Below, piece after piece: positions 1 through 13,300 of a stretch of DNA of 64,000 nucleotides (positions are counted from its first letter, which is position 1; each line of letters begins with the position of its first letter). Both the position numbers and the translations under genes were made by a program. The notes under the pieces are model-generated. The model ran no database searches and had not been told where the DNA came from. It saw only the letters and a program-made list of their open reading frames with translations. The DNA is from Hymenolepis diminuta (taxonomy: Eukaryota > Platyhelminthes > Cestoda > Cyclophyllidea > Hymenolepididae): positions 1,416,867 through 1,480,866 of the forward strand of contig CAADRB010000019.1 in NCBI GenBank assembly GCA_900708905.1. Direction: 5' to 3'.

Positions 1-1253
1 TTGCCTTGCACGATTGTTAGTTTTGCATTGTGCGTAGGAAATCATCTGATTATATCAGTGTGGGATTCTCTTCAGATATAATTAAATGCGACATTGTTCG
101 CGTTGCATTAACAGTAAAAGTAATTTGCTTTGCGCCCAAGCAAACGAAAATCATAGCATACGCCTTGGCAGCAGAGAAAGCAAGAGAGATAGTTAATTGT
201 CAGTGCACTATTGGGATTGACTTCCGGTTGGGAACAATTTTGTCGCAGGCTATAAATACTGCTCTTACTACTTCTGTTGTTTCCAGCCCCTTCCCCTCCT
301 CTGTTTTGTCTTTATCTCGCCTCCTCTCGGGAGTAATTAGGATTCCTCTTGTACTGTAACTTCTCTCAGCTTTCAAATTAAGAACAACCATTGCTAGGCT
401 TCTTTAACGATCTTTATTTTATAGGTCTTTTGTATTGCAGTTATTGATGTGTATTCTCATCAAAATACGTGATTTCATCGAATAATTAATCACACGGGGC
501 TGTGCCTAAAGTAACAGAATTTTGCAGAAAATTATTAGTCAAGAGGTAGAATCTCACACTGATCTGTAATTAAGACGCAACAATTCCTATGTATATTATA
601 CTTCTTCAGCAAAATGTGATTTTTCTTTGCAAATCATTACTGCTCTACCTTGGTCATACTCAAACTGAGGAATCTTAAAGTTCCCTAACACAAATATTTT
701 CCAATTCTAACATATATATCTTATGAATTATGAAAACAATATTTTTTATTCATGTAAAATGGATAGGTACCACAAGATGATATTACTTAGGAAATTCTTA
801 ATAGAATGCTCTGGGCCTACTGAGTCGCATTTTGCATTATTTGAGTAGATTTTAAATGCAACCGTTAATGTTTATTGGATTTTGCGAATTCAGTGCTCAC
901 CGAAGCATCTCCAATTTTGGAGTACCGAGTTTCGCTTCCTAATACTAAATAATTCTTCCAAATAATCATATTTCATTAAAGGTGTTTTAGTTGGTGGAAT
1001 CTGGGCATTATATTGTAATTGTACACATGAAAAATTTTGTGATATTACCTATATATGTATATATTAGGTGATGCAACGAAATGGTATACTTAATCTCCTT
1101 AATAGAAATTTAGCTAGTTTCTAATAACCCATTCATGGCATCGAAGTACACTTTCCCATGATAACATCCAAGTGCCCTTTGTATTTGCAATAATATATAG
1201 ATCTTTGATAAACCTCCCTCTTTTATAGCATCTTTGTCAATGTTTTAATATAG
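1..1253. other. CaV2 intron (partial, runs off left edge)
   Basis: AT-rich sequence without a convincing exon. A 109-codon open frame at 30-359 on the + strand has no channel-like or other recognisable content. The tract 295-330 is pyrimidine-rich. Nothing else is supported. Confidence 0.6.
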
Positions 1254-1354
1254 ACACTCTGCTAAATGTCTTCTTGGCTATCGCTGTGGACAATCTCGCC
1301 AATGCACACGATCTCAATGATGCGGAGCAGGCGGATAAAAATGAGGAGAAACTG
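1254..1354 (+). CDS. CaV2 exon: end of domain II S6
   Basis: First exon of the channel inside the window. It reads [16 protein letters not shown], the hallmark cytoplasmic end of IIS6, then an acidic stretch starting the II-III linker. The exon opens with two bases of a split codon after an AATATAG acceptor and ends in phase 0 before a GTACAA donor. The domain II pore-loop exon that should precede it was looked for in 1-1250 and not seen, so it lies left of the window. Confidence 0.93.
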
Positions 1355-4300
1355 GTACAACAATAAAAATATGTCTGCCGTCATTACTTGTGTTGTATTG
1401 TGACCCTTGTGGCAATCGTTTTACATTCGCTTTTGTTAAATGTTTTGTCCCATGCTCAGAAATATCTAACTACATAAGTAAAATATTTTCAAGATTGAGT
1501 TCCATTTGGTTCATAATGGTACAACAGATAACCCTAACAGGCATTATGTAATATACAAAGAATCAATTTTCATTTATATTGTTAAGTTTATACATACTTG
1601 AACAATTAGACCCATAGCTTAAGCAAGATGCAAAGGTAAACCAAAAAGGGAAAGGAGGTGAGGGCAAATTTGAAAATGGAATATAACCAAAGTTAATTTA
1701 GTCTTAGTCTATTTTGGTTAGATCAGATCGATTCAATGCAAGTAGAAGACAAATGGGATTATATTACGCTTCTTTATTATATTTGGCATTGTTTACTACA
1801 TAGGCATAAAAGGACTGATTCAGATGTAGCCAATGGGCTATTGAATAGATAAGGCACTTGATAGTTTGGTTTTGTTCAGCGTCCCTCAATAGCAACTATT
1901 TCACCATTCAACTATTTCTGGGATTTCGCAACTATGAAGCTTAGGATATATCATTTGTTTCCTTGATAAGGTCATCCCAGAAACAGTAAGTTGCCAGTTG
2001 ACTGTGGATTTAGTAAATACTTTCAAATCTCCTCCATATCTTTCGGCGGGTTTGTTGGGTACTTTTCTGACAGAATTTTTTTAGTGTATGTTTTGAAACA
2101 TACAAAAAATAATATATTATTTTATTCTAACATTATTTTATCATGAAATTATTACGAAAATGATGTGTACATCCTCAATACTCATTAAAGGAACAAATGA
2201 GTGAGGAATGGTCTTTTTTTCGGAAATTACAGATTTATTAGTGGATTAAGTAGACGCAGAGATATAATAATTTGAACAGGAACAGAAATGTTCCTGATAA
2301 TGAACATATTTCCCTTTTTTCTAGAATTTGTCCTAATAATTCCGCAGATTGCATATTGAGCTAAATGTTGTGTCGACTATTCGGGCTATTGTACCCTGCT
2401 AGACATCATACTGTGTCCTTTTATGTATCCAAGCAACATAACTCATAAAAATGCTCTTATAGAAGGAGGAAGCTAAAGCCAAAGGATTGGATCCTTCCAC
2501 AATTGATCTGACGGATCCTAACAAGACACAACTTCTTCCCTGGATACGGACTCCCACCAAGGACAAAATATGGCATGAGAATCAACAGAGTTTCTATCCC
2601 AGGTATGTCTTATATTTTACTCTCTTCTAATAAGCAGTCTTTTGGTAACAAGTCGCTCGTTTTAATTTTTTAAGGGATCCTACAAGCCCCAATGAGATGA
2701 ATATACAGCTAGGTGATCAAAAAGCTAACGGCAGCTATCTCTCATCGAACCTCACGGCAGAAAGTATGAACGCTTTTTTAATCAGTCGAGGCAAAAGTCT
2801 TTCATATTAATATCATATCAATCTATGATTTTCGTGATTTTCTAGGAAAAGGGCAAAACTATATATCCTTTGAAAGCGACGAAACTGGTCAAAGACCTGA
2901 TTCAGAAAAAGGGGGTCACGGAAAACCAGTTCTCCCCTACAGCTCGATGTTCATTTTCGCTCCAACTAACGGGTAAATTGAAATAGCTGATACAACTATC
3001 TTTCAATACTTATTGTAATTTATTTATATTATTAATATGATACACGTAGATTGCTCTACCATATTAAACCTTCACTGATTTATTTCAATAAATATTCCTG
3101 TTAAAGAGGGAGAAGAAATTATGAAGGGAGAAGTTATCAGGCTTGATGGGTAATATAAAAGATCACTGAAAAATTGAAGAACTGAGATAAGGGATCGGGT
3201 GAGGCGATCGAAAGAGGAAATTGGTTATGGCACGCCACCACATAGTCTGACAGGTACCGTTAAGATTAATACATTTTTTTTCTGTTCTCCCATTTTGATT
3301 CACTACCTCATGGTGACGTATTTGATATTCACTTCGCTTGGATGTCATAGTTATCTATTTATTATTAGACATAAGCTTTAATAACAGTCTATCAAGTGTC
3401 AATTTTCTAAAGTCGCTGTATCAGTTGCACTGACAAATTTTTCATTCTAGTCGAATTGCTAAAAATATCAGGGTATTTTTAATATCACAAGGTATATACA
3501 AAATTAATGTTACCCCTCGTAACATTATTAGCCCAACGGTGGTTCTTACAAGTAATAAGTCTTTTCATATGATTTATTACTGAAAATTAAGTAAATGAAA
3601 GATGATCGTTCGTCCAGCCTAGGCTGTCCAGAGTAAGATGCTTCTTATTTATGATAAGGTTGATCGGAGGAAATGGCGGAAGTGTGCGAGTGTGTATTGG
3701 CTACTTCGTACCCTTGAATCATCCCGGTCAGTATGTGATATCAGGTTAAAGAAGAAAAGGCGATTAGGTAGGCGGAGACAAAAAGGTATCACCTCATTTG
3801 GCACTTATGATGCTTTTTGTCTGAAGGTTTATGCTTCTCACCTCTAACTGGAAGATACGCTAAGTACACCGGCGTTGATCAAGAAGTGCCACAATAACAA
3901 GGCAAAAGAATTTTTGTTTCCACTATATGCCGTTTGCTTTTAATTGGTGGAAATTCTCTTTACTTGAAATAAAGTTCGGCTCCCCACTAAGTTAGATAGG
4001 AATCAAATATGAACGCTCAAATTTAAGATCTTAGAGGAGAAGCAGACATTCGCCACTTTGAGAAGTTTGAAAAAGAAATTAAAATTTCTAACAACTTCAA
4101 GTCCCACATTTAAGGCGGAAAATGTTTTTAGTGTGGGAAAAGATAGTTCTTGTGAAACTCAAATATTTACTTCGTTCGCCAACTCGAATTCAACCGATTC
4201 AATCTAGTAATAATATTGCGTTGGCAAAATCAGGAAATCAGGAATACGAAATTCATCTGTCTCAAACAAGAAGATGATTAATAAGACTCATACCTTGTCT

Positions 4301-7300
4301 TCAACATACCATTTTATTAATAGCAAAATTGAAAATAAACGAAGTGAGAAAAACCCTTCCAATTACCTATTAAAGATGAAAAGCAAAAGTCATTGGAATT
4401 TGTTCTATTGTGTTTATCTGTAATACTTCTTTCCAATAGTTATAGTTTTCCTTTCTTTGTCTCTCCTCAAAACAATCAACTTTCTCTTCCCTTGTGAATT
4501 TTACTAGACCCAAATCTAGCATCACTATTCCATTTCAAAATGCCATACCTAAGTATACCCTCCAATATCTTTCAATGATTGATCATAAAGAAGTGTATGT
4601 ACATATCTTCTGACTGGCAGACTGCTCAATACAGTACAAAATGTTGTCAATTGTAAAGACTGAGGCTAAATATTATTATTCCCTAACTCTGGCAGCGCAG
4701 CAAAGAAGTCCATTTTACTGTAGTTAGTTGAATAAACTTGAAAACTCTATTATTATTCAATATAACTACAAGAAGCAGGTGTCAAGAACGTTTTTGAGAG
4801 GGCATAAGATTCTTCTGAAAATTGTTTTAAATTTCCGACAGACACTTCGGCCTTACACATTTCTATTGTTGGATTGTCTTTATAACTATATAAATAATTG
4901 TGGCGCATTATAAAATTCTCACTGCATGTATAGCTGTGTCATATTGCATTTAATATATACATAATAACATTGTTTTCGGTTACATATTGACTCAATCTAA
5001 TTTTCTATCTTCTTCACTTCATTCTGTATGTGACTCATCTGTTGGTCTTTGAGCTGTTTATTGAGTCCTCCACTTATCTGACTCTGGGCTTTTGAAATTT
5101 TATTATACTATTCAGACACATATTTATTTATTAGTTATGACGATAGGCTTTTCTCTGTTTCCTCCTAATGTTTGTATTCTGCTTCCGTCCCTGTCTACTT
5201 CCCATCTTATACGGTAGTGAAGTTGGTAAAGCTTGAAAAAGTTTTAGTTGAGTCAATTTTCTCTGTTCGACAGTGACTCCCCTTTATTGTGCGTATTTCT
5301 ATGAAAAGAAGTATTTAAAAATTTTCCTATTATTTTAAATAATGGGCCAGGTAATCCATTCATATGTGAATATAGAGAGGCAAGTATATTGTATGCTTTA
5401 TGATTATATCACTGTTGCAAAGAACATTTTCTAATGATCAGGGTTATGATCAGGTTATGGTCCTACAGACCTATAATTTAGTGGCTATGCTCATTCCCTC
5501 TTCCCCTCTTCATAGAGTTTAATTAGCTTTATAAAATCATGTTGTTCAGTCCATTATGACGTTGGCTTGAACAACCTTTTTTACTTATTCATATTCACCG
5601 CCGTATTCATGTTATAGTCTTGTATGTTTACCGAAATTGGGTTCATTATTTATTCATCTAAAATGAACATATTTTACTGGTTTTAAATGGCTTGGTTTTC
5701 TATATTGCTTTCATTATATCTTCTAACGTTTTGAAAAGGGATCTTTGCGCAAAATTGTCGGCAACCTTTTCGAGAGCATGAGAATTGTATAAGATTAACA
5801 TTATTCGCAGTGGTTTGCTCCTCCTTTTATATATTTGTTTAGAGAGTTAATTCAGTACGGTAATATCCGACTTCCCTCCTTATTAAGGCCTGACCTACCA
5901 AAGAGCAATATGAACTATCATGAACTATTATAACATGTTGCATAAATTCCTCATCAGTTAATGTTATCTCTGGATTTAAAATGGAGGTTCCGTGTTAACA
6001 ACGATTCATATCTTAATCTATCTTCTGGGAATCTCAATAAATTCAAGCACAAATATACATATATAATCCCCGAAGGTATCCTCATTTTAGTCGCTATGTA
6101 GACTCGTTGTGCTTATCCCTATCCGTTTTATATTTTTGGCTTTTGTCTCATTGGTCTAAAGTTCATATGATTGAAACGTTGATTAGGGTGGTTTTATTAT
6201 GCGTAATAATAGCTTTCAGCTAAAATAGGTAATAATTTAGACGAGTCCGTTAAATTGAATAAGGTGCTATCATTTACTTGCAATAAAGTTTCAAACAAAG
6301 TTGATCTACAATGGAACACTTAAGCCAAAATGATTAAGATCGACATGATTGGGTAGAAAACACTATTTTGATGTCCATCGATGCTCATTCATCAACCAAA
6401 TAACGACGATTTTCGAAGGGATGATGCAAAGTTAATATCAATCCTTTTCTATGGGAGTCGACGCTCACCGAATAATGAGAAAAAAGTGGGAGGGAAATTG
6501 AATAGAATTATAGCATAAGAATCGAATATGGAAGTGGATTATTGAAAGATGAAAGGGGGTGTATACTAAATATAAAGGATAAGGGTGCCGAAGTTTGCAA
6601 ACTTCACAATTGGATGCAAGCGTAGGCTCCAATTTTGTTTGTCTATGTTATAGGGTTGAGTGTCTCCAAATAGTGCAGTTTTATGAGTCCCAGCCCGAAT
6701 AGTCAAGCTGACTCAACGATTGGCCCATTTGGCTGTCTTCAAAGATGAAGAGTTCAATAGAAAACGCGTGACGAATAAGACAAAAATGAATTTTAATCAG
6801 TTTATGAAAAAGAGTGTTATCCCCTCTGCATCCGATAGTAATGATTAATAAAATCATTTAAAATCTTGCATTAGAATTCATTCATTTCTTTGAGTTATTT
6901 CATTGTGTAGTTTGTTCTTTTTTAATCCATTTTTGGATCGATCAAGTTATGCCTAACAAGGTTTTTATGCATTTGGGTTTTATAAGATTTGAAAATGAAA
7001 TACTATTCAATGTATTATTATGTTGTGATTTATTTAGTTTCTCTTCCCCCCCCCCTCCCCCCTCCAAAATAAAATATTGCGAAGTTGTTTAATAAGTCCA
7101 GCTTGGAATTATGTTGATGTGTATAAATAATGTAAGGATCTCTTAATTGGCTAAATTACAAGATTGGATGCAAGTCCACCAATCTGCATTCATTGAGTAG
7201 CTTGACTAATTGTTTTACAGAAACAATCGCTTAAACACTTTACTATCCTTCCTCACCTCAATACAATTACTGTAAGACACTGTTCCTTACGTAAGGCTTG

Positions 7301-10300
7301 ATCTTGAGCCATGAATACGACAGTACGATTGGATGTAGTGATGTGACACGGAAACAGTCTCCGCGCAAATTAAGTAGCCTTAATCAATATTTCAAATTAT
7401 TTTAATTTAAAGAAATTGACAAATTAGCACGTTGTTTGCGTGCATTTAAGCAGGCGCGGTGTCGCTCAGACCGACTTTTTGATCACAAGAATAAGCCGCT
7501 AATTGGCTATTTTACCAACGGAGTTTAATTCACCCCATACAAGCGATCTATCAAGCGACTGTAGTTATTGTTTAAGCCTCCAGACGTTGAAATTATCTGA
7601 AATTTCATATTAAAGCCACCGTGATTTCCTCCTTACCACGTGTCTATGATTTCTGCTATTGCCTGAAGTGATTTTCTGTCTGGGTGAGCTTATCTGAAAT
7701 GCCATATACATTCACTGATAGTGCAGCGGTCGTGTAGGAGTTGGGTTTATCCGGATGGTATGGCTTTAACATTCTTTCATTTAAATCCAGTAGCAGAAAT
7801 AACTAAACATGACTGATTACTGATTAAAATTGGATGAAAAATTTCCATATCAAATTTGTTCTGAGGCATCTTTTCCTAAAATGATATGTAAATTATAGGA
7901 TGTGTTTATAAATAGGTATATATTAATAAATAAGTCTATATTAAGGAGCATCTTATATATTGAAAGGGTGTGATGCCAATTAAAGGAGTGTGAAAGATGA
8001 AACTATTGAACAAGGAATATTAAGAGTAAAGGAGGAGTGACTATTTGCCATGATGGCCACAGTCCACACTCTCAGAAAGTGTTATGATAGCCACTGTTTC
8101 CCCATGGTTTGCACTCATGTCAGACTGCGTGCAGTCAAGTGCATCTGGATTGGTTGACATTATTGTTAGCCTCACCACGGTAGCAACGATCTTGGTGATT
8201 AACAAAATTTAGGTCAATCACGGTGCTTTTACTTAATTCGACGTTTAATCAATCCAAATCAGTAATAAGACAGAATACAGTGAATTCTATCCTTGGTTGA
8301 ATTGTTTGTATCCATAATGTGGTTATCTTTACCATCACACGAGTCACTAATCAATCCCGTTTCCTTTTCGTTCAAGTATACGTAGGGCCGTTGTCAATTG
8401 GCATTTGTATTGGCCACACAACGTCTTCATTTCTTTCCCAATATAAAGAATCATGATATTTCTTAACAAGTGAAGTGATAGGAGTCCACATGCATGCAAT
8501 AACACAAGCAGTACTACTCTTTCATTTCTGTGTTTTTCTGTTATTCACCATTCAGCACACAACTGGTTTAGGGAGTACAATTCTAAATACTACATTGGAG
8601 ACAAAAGTGCAATATTTCGAGCATTACAGAGAACATTGATTTTGTCATCGGTATAGTCAGTTGAAAAGTTACGTGCATTTTGAGAAAGTAAAAGCATAAC
8701 CGAACAGGGAGCCAAAGTCAGTAGAAAGGAAGGAACGTTGATTCATAGCATGTTTAAATCATGTTTTAAATAGGAGGTCAAGTAATTTGTTAGCATTTCA
8801 TTTATAGCTCTATGCATTCTCTTCATCTGACCTGATGCTTAAACCTTTTTCCCTTTCTCCATAATGCAGGATCCGACGTTTCTGCCATTTTGTAGTGAAT
8901 CTGCGCTACTTCGATCTCTTCATCATGATTGTGATCTGCGCTAGCAGTATTGCTCTTGCTGCAGAAGATCCCGTGGCAGAAAACTCCACTAAGAACAAGA
9001 TACTTGAACACTTCGATTACGCCTTCACTGGGGTCTTCACTGTGGAAATGGTTCTCAAAGTAATTTGAGTTTTTGGTTTCAGTGTTTAAAATTAAACAAC
9101 AAAATTATTATAATTGAATTGTTATAATGATGAAATGTTATTTTGAGAGTTAAATGCTATAAAACATTACATTTATTGAGTTCGAAGATTTCAGTAATTT
9201 TTTTTATTATTTCCCTTTTGTCTTTAATACTTACTGGTTTGGGATATTTAAATGAAGGCCTGCTCTCTAGTGTGTTTTACTGCATGCACAAACGGGGTCT
9301 TGTTCGTTAAAAAGCTTATGAGAGCATATTTCTGGAACAGCGTAAGCTTAAAGGATTCATCAGCGATACCTGTATCATATTCGTAGCTAATAAACAATGC
9401 AGATAGTACAAATTCACTCAACCCAGTTCTGCTTTCAAAATTGTGATAGTCTTTCATAAAATGGCCCCAAAGTAAATTTTAAATGTTCCTCCAACCTATA
9501 TGTTCAAACTTGATGTGGAACGGAGAAAGACGTAGCGGGAAGATGCAGAAACTTAACCGGAGAAACTAAACCAAAGATTGAAGAAATTGTACAAATCAGT
9601 GAAGATAAGGGTTTTGCGGCTGTTTTAATCGGATGAATTTAACAATTCATTAATAGAAATAGAACTCCAGTAGCATTTTCTCCTCCAAGTGCAAACTGCC
9701 TTTTCTATGGATTTGTCATCACAGCCTTTCCAACGAATAATTTCAACTATTAAAATATAATATACCCTCTCCGTTGGATTATTGTTGAATTATACTCTCC
9801 AGTTGAGTACATCACTGAGGGTGGCATTTTTCAACGCGATAAAAGGCTGTTCTATTCAAAAAAAAAAGCATTGCAATAAAGCCGGATAAAAATGAAATAG
9901 GTCGATAGTTAAATTTTCTTCATTTTCTAGTTGAGTGCATCTGAACCATGGAATTTAAAGGTTTAAAGATTCTTTAGTTAATGTTTTGGCTTTAAAATAA
10001 ACCTTGTACTATCATGTATTTTGTATCTTCAAAGGTTATTGACCTCGGAGTAGTCCTACACCCAGGAGCCTATTGCAGAGATCCGTGGAATATTCTAGAT
10101 GCAATTGTTGTATTCTGTGCTCTCGTTGCCTTCACTATGAAGTGAGTTCGCCTTCTGCCTTTCACTTCATCTCTTATTCCTTCCACTCAATTCCCTTAGG
10201 AAATAGATCTACTCCTATTCATTCTGTTTTCTCTCATTCATACGTAAATCATCACATGTGTGTGCTGTGCATTGTCACATGACTCTGCTCAACCGTTGCC

Positions 10301-13300
10301 GCCACTCTTTATTGGCACGTTTATTCGGTCATTTCTCTTAACCTTCTTCCCCTTTTTCTAATTTTAGCCGCAATGCGCTGCGTTTGGGGTAAGTGTAATT
10401 ATTCCTATCATATCCTTCACATAAACAACTCACTTTTGTCAAGCATTGAGATAGCTCTGGCTTACTCAGTCGAATGAAAGTTAAATTTAAAAGTCATGCT
10501 CTCCAACTGTTTACATATTTAATGTTTCTTTGAATATGTGTTAACTTATTCCTTTAAAACGCATGCCACTGTCAAGAGAGATGAAAAGTGACTCTAGCTT
10601 GGAGATACGAATATAGAACAGAGGAAACTTGCCAAAATATATAACCCATTCCCAGTTTTACGAACTCCTCTAACACAAGATAAGAAGAAAGAGGTAGTTT
10701 CAAAGTAAGCGTCAATCTGAGATTATTCAACTAATATTGAGACAAGCGTGAAAATGGAAAAAACGGCTTTCAAGCCGAGAACTGAATACTGCATAAGACA
10801 AAGTGGAAAAGGCAGGAGATATGGCTGTTGTCAGACTTTCCTCCTGAATCGAGCTTTCTTAATAAAAAAACAAATAGAGACTGGTCACGTATGTGTATGC
10901 GGGAAAAGGTTGTGAGTATGCGTTTAGAACCTTATTTAACCCAGGGTATTAGGGAAGAGTGACTATCCCACCATCTTGCGAAACTTTTGTAATAAATAAG
11001 GTGCTATGTGAATGACAGGGAAGAGGAAAGCTGAACTAAGACCATTTACTTCAGTTGATGTTGTAATATCGAATTGTACTATGGCAATCAACGCAGTTTA
11101 ATGACAATTGAATATAATGTTAAATAACAAAAAAAGGGATTAAATTCAGAACAGAGTTCTTGAATACTAATAAAACTCTAGACTTTTTTTAAACAGATGG
11201 CTTATACTTAGATTAATCCCTGATGTTAGTATAGAAGTAGGCCACATGCATAAGAAGGTAAGGTACTCTAAGGTCGGGTGAATAGTAGTGTCATAAGGAT
11301 AGTAGTTAGTCAAATTCAAGTAATAATGGTCAAAGAAAGAGCAGCAGAATGTAGCTCGCCTTGGAGGCTGCGTGATGCTTATCTCGAATCCAAGAGGGGT
11401 ATCGAATATCGGTTTCCTTCAATGCATTTGAAATTACATAGGGTAAAGGTTGAAATACGACAGACGGAATAAAAATAATATGCCAGAATGAAAATGATAG
11501 TTACTAGCCACTTTTCTCTCTAAGTAACTGTCGACCGCCACTATCATGATGAGTAATGAAAACTTGGGCCGTTTGTTTCAAGTTGATCGTAGTACAATAG
11601 TTTTAGTTTCGTGAATAATTGCTTTGATTTCGTTCATTTGATCTGATTTGCTAATTACGGACGTGGATATCGAATTTTAGTAACAATGCAATTAACTCGT
11701 CAAATTAAGCCTGGGTAATTTTGATCTGTGGTGACTATGGTGACTATGATAAGTAAGGACCACCTATCCCATTCTCGAACCTCTCCAAAAATCCGTGCAC
11801 TTATTCCGATGTCGCTGATGCAATTAATAAGGAATTTATTTAGTCACTTGATAAACTGATTCCTAAATGTAAACATGTGTGCTTGACGAAGAAAATCTCA
11901 GATATCAAAATCGTCTTCTTCATTATCTCCTTTTTCTGCAGCCTAACATAAAGCAAAGATTAAAATCAGTTTATATGTCACATTTATTAAAAACTTATCC
12001 GACTTTCACAACGATATGTGGTTCCTAAAGAGGAATCTCACAACTCTTTCTGTTGATAACGTAGTAACTAGGATTCCATTATTCAACATTTTGAAGTATG
12101 CAATCATTCACTATACCTAAAATCGAGAGTTGAGACGCTTGGGCTTCGTATCATTTGAGAGTCTATGTCGCTACTGTCCAACTACCAGATTAAAGTGGTG
12201 CGATTAAATGATTTTGTTAACCGCTTGTTTAAAAATATATTTGCTTTTATTTGTTACCTTCTTGAATTCCATTGAGGTGAATTTCAGGACAGTGAGGAGA
12301 GAGGTGTGTTGGGTTTAGTGAGAATTGAGACCACAGTATCGAGGGCATGTTTAGTTATCCTGTATAACACTGAATTCACAATAGACGAATGCCGAGAAAA
12401 GAGGCATTGAATTCATGTTAGTCGGCTTTGAGATAATTGGATTTAGCCAGTGGTCACAGTTGACGATGCCACAGCTGCTTACATTTAATTTTCACCAAAT
12501 TAAAGTACAAAATTGGAAGTTCATATTTTACCGTCGTCTTAATAGTAAAGGGTCTTTGTTTCAGGAAACCGGCGACTAGTGCATCGGCCAAGAATCTGAA
12601 CACCATCAAATCTCTCCGAGTACTTCGCGTTTTGCGTCCCCTGAAAACTATCAAAAGAGTGCCCAAATTAAAAGTGAGCTCTCTTAAATAAGGTCCTGTA
12701 ATTTATTGGTTGTCATAATTGCAGTTATCGCATTGAAGTGTTCTGTCTGTTTAATTTATGATTGAATACTTGGAGTGGAGACCCAAAATATTACCTTTCT
12801 TACTGAGGGCTTTCAATTAGGATCTACTATGAATAAACAATAATTTGACCTGGGACCCCAATAATCACCTTATTTCAAGCAGCCAGTCAAGTTCCGATGA
12901 TAGGAGAAGAAGGAAATGCTTGATTATTTGAAATTGAAGGGAAGCTCAATTCAAGATTTCTAATATAACCGCCACGTAGTTGTCTGCACTCTGGCTCATT
13001 GTGACAACTAACCTAACCTCGAGTAGTATCTGTGCTTATCATACTTATCATTGATGTCGATGAGTTGAAGCAGAATAGGAGACAAACTCAAGCTGCTCGT
13101 GCTCGTTTGTATTAACTATTTCCCATTTCCTTAAGGCCGTTTTCGATTGTGTCCTGAGTTCTCTACGAAATGTTCTCAACATTCTCATAGTCTTCGTGCT
13201 CTTCCAGTTCATTTTCGCTGTCATTGCTGTCCAGCTCTTCCAGGGTAAATTCTTTTACTGCAACGATGCTTCTAAACTCACACCAGAGGAATGCCAGTAA

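Larger units (their letters stand above)
2973..8869. other. CaV2 5.9-kb intron between II-III linker and IIIS1
   Basis: Largest intron in the window. It contains a C/T tract at 7041-7065 and one copy of a dispersed repeat at 7911-8100. No coding exon was recognised on either strand; short open frames at 3638-3847 and 4728-4913 look random. Confidence 0.7.

Noticed and set aside
30..359. 109-codon + strand open frame at the left edge
   Set aside because: No resemblance to the missing CaV2 domain II exons or any family; lies in an intron and has random-looking composition.
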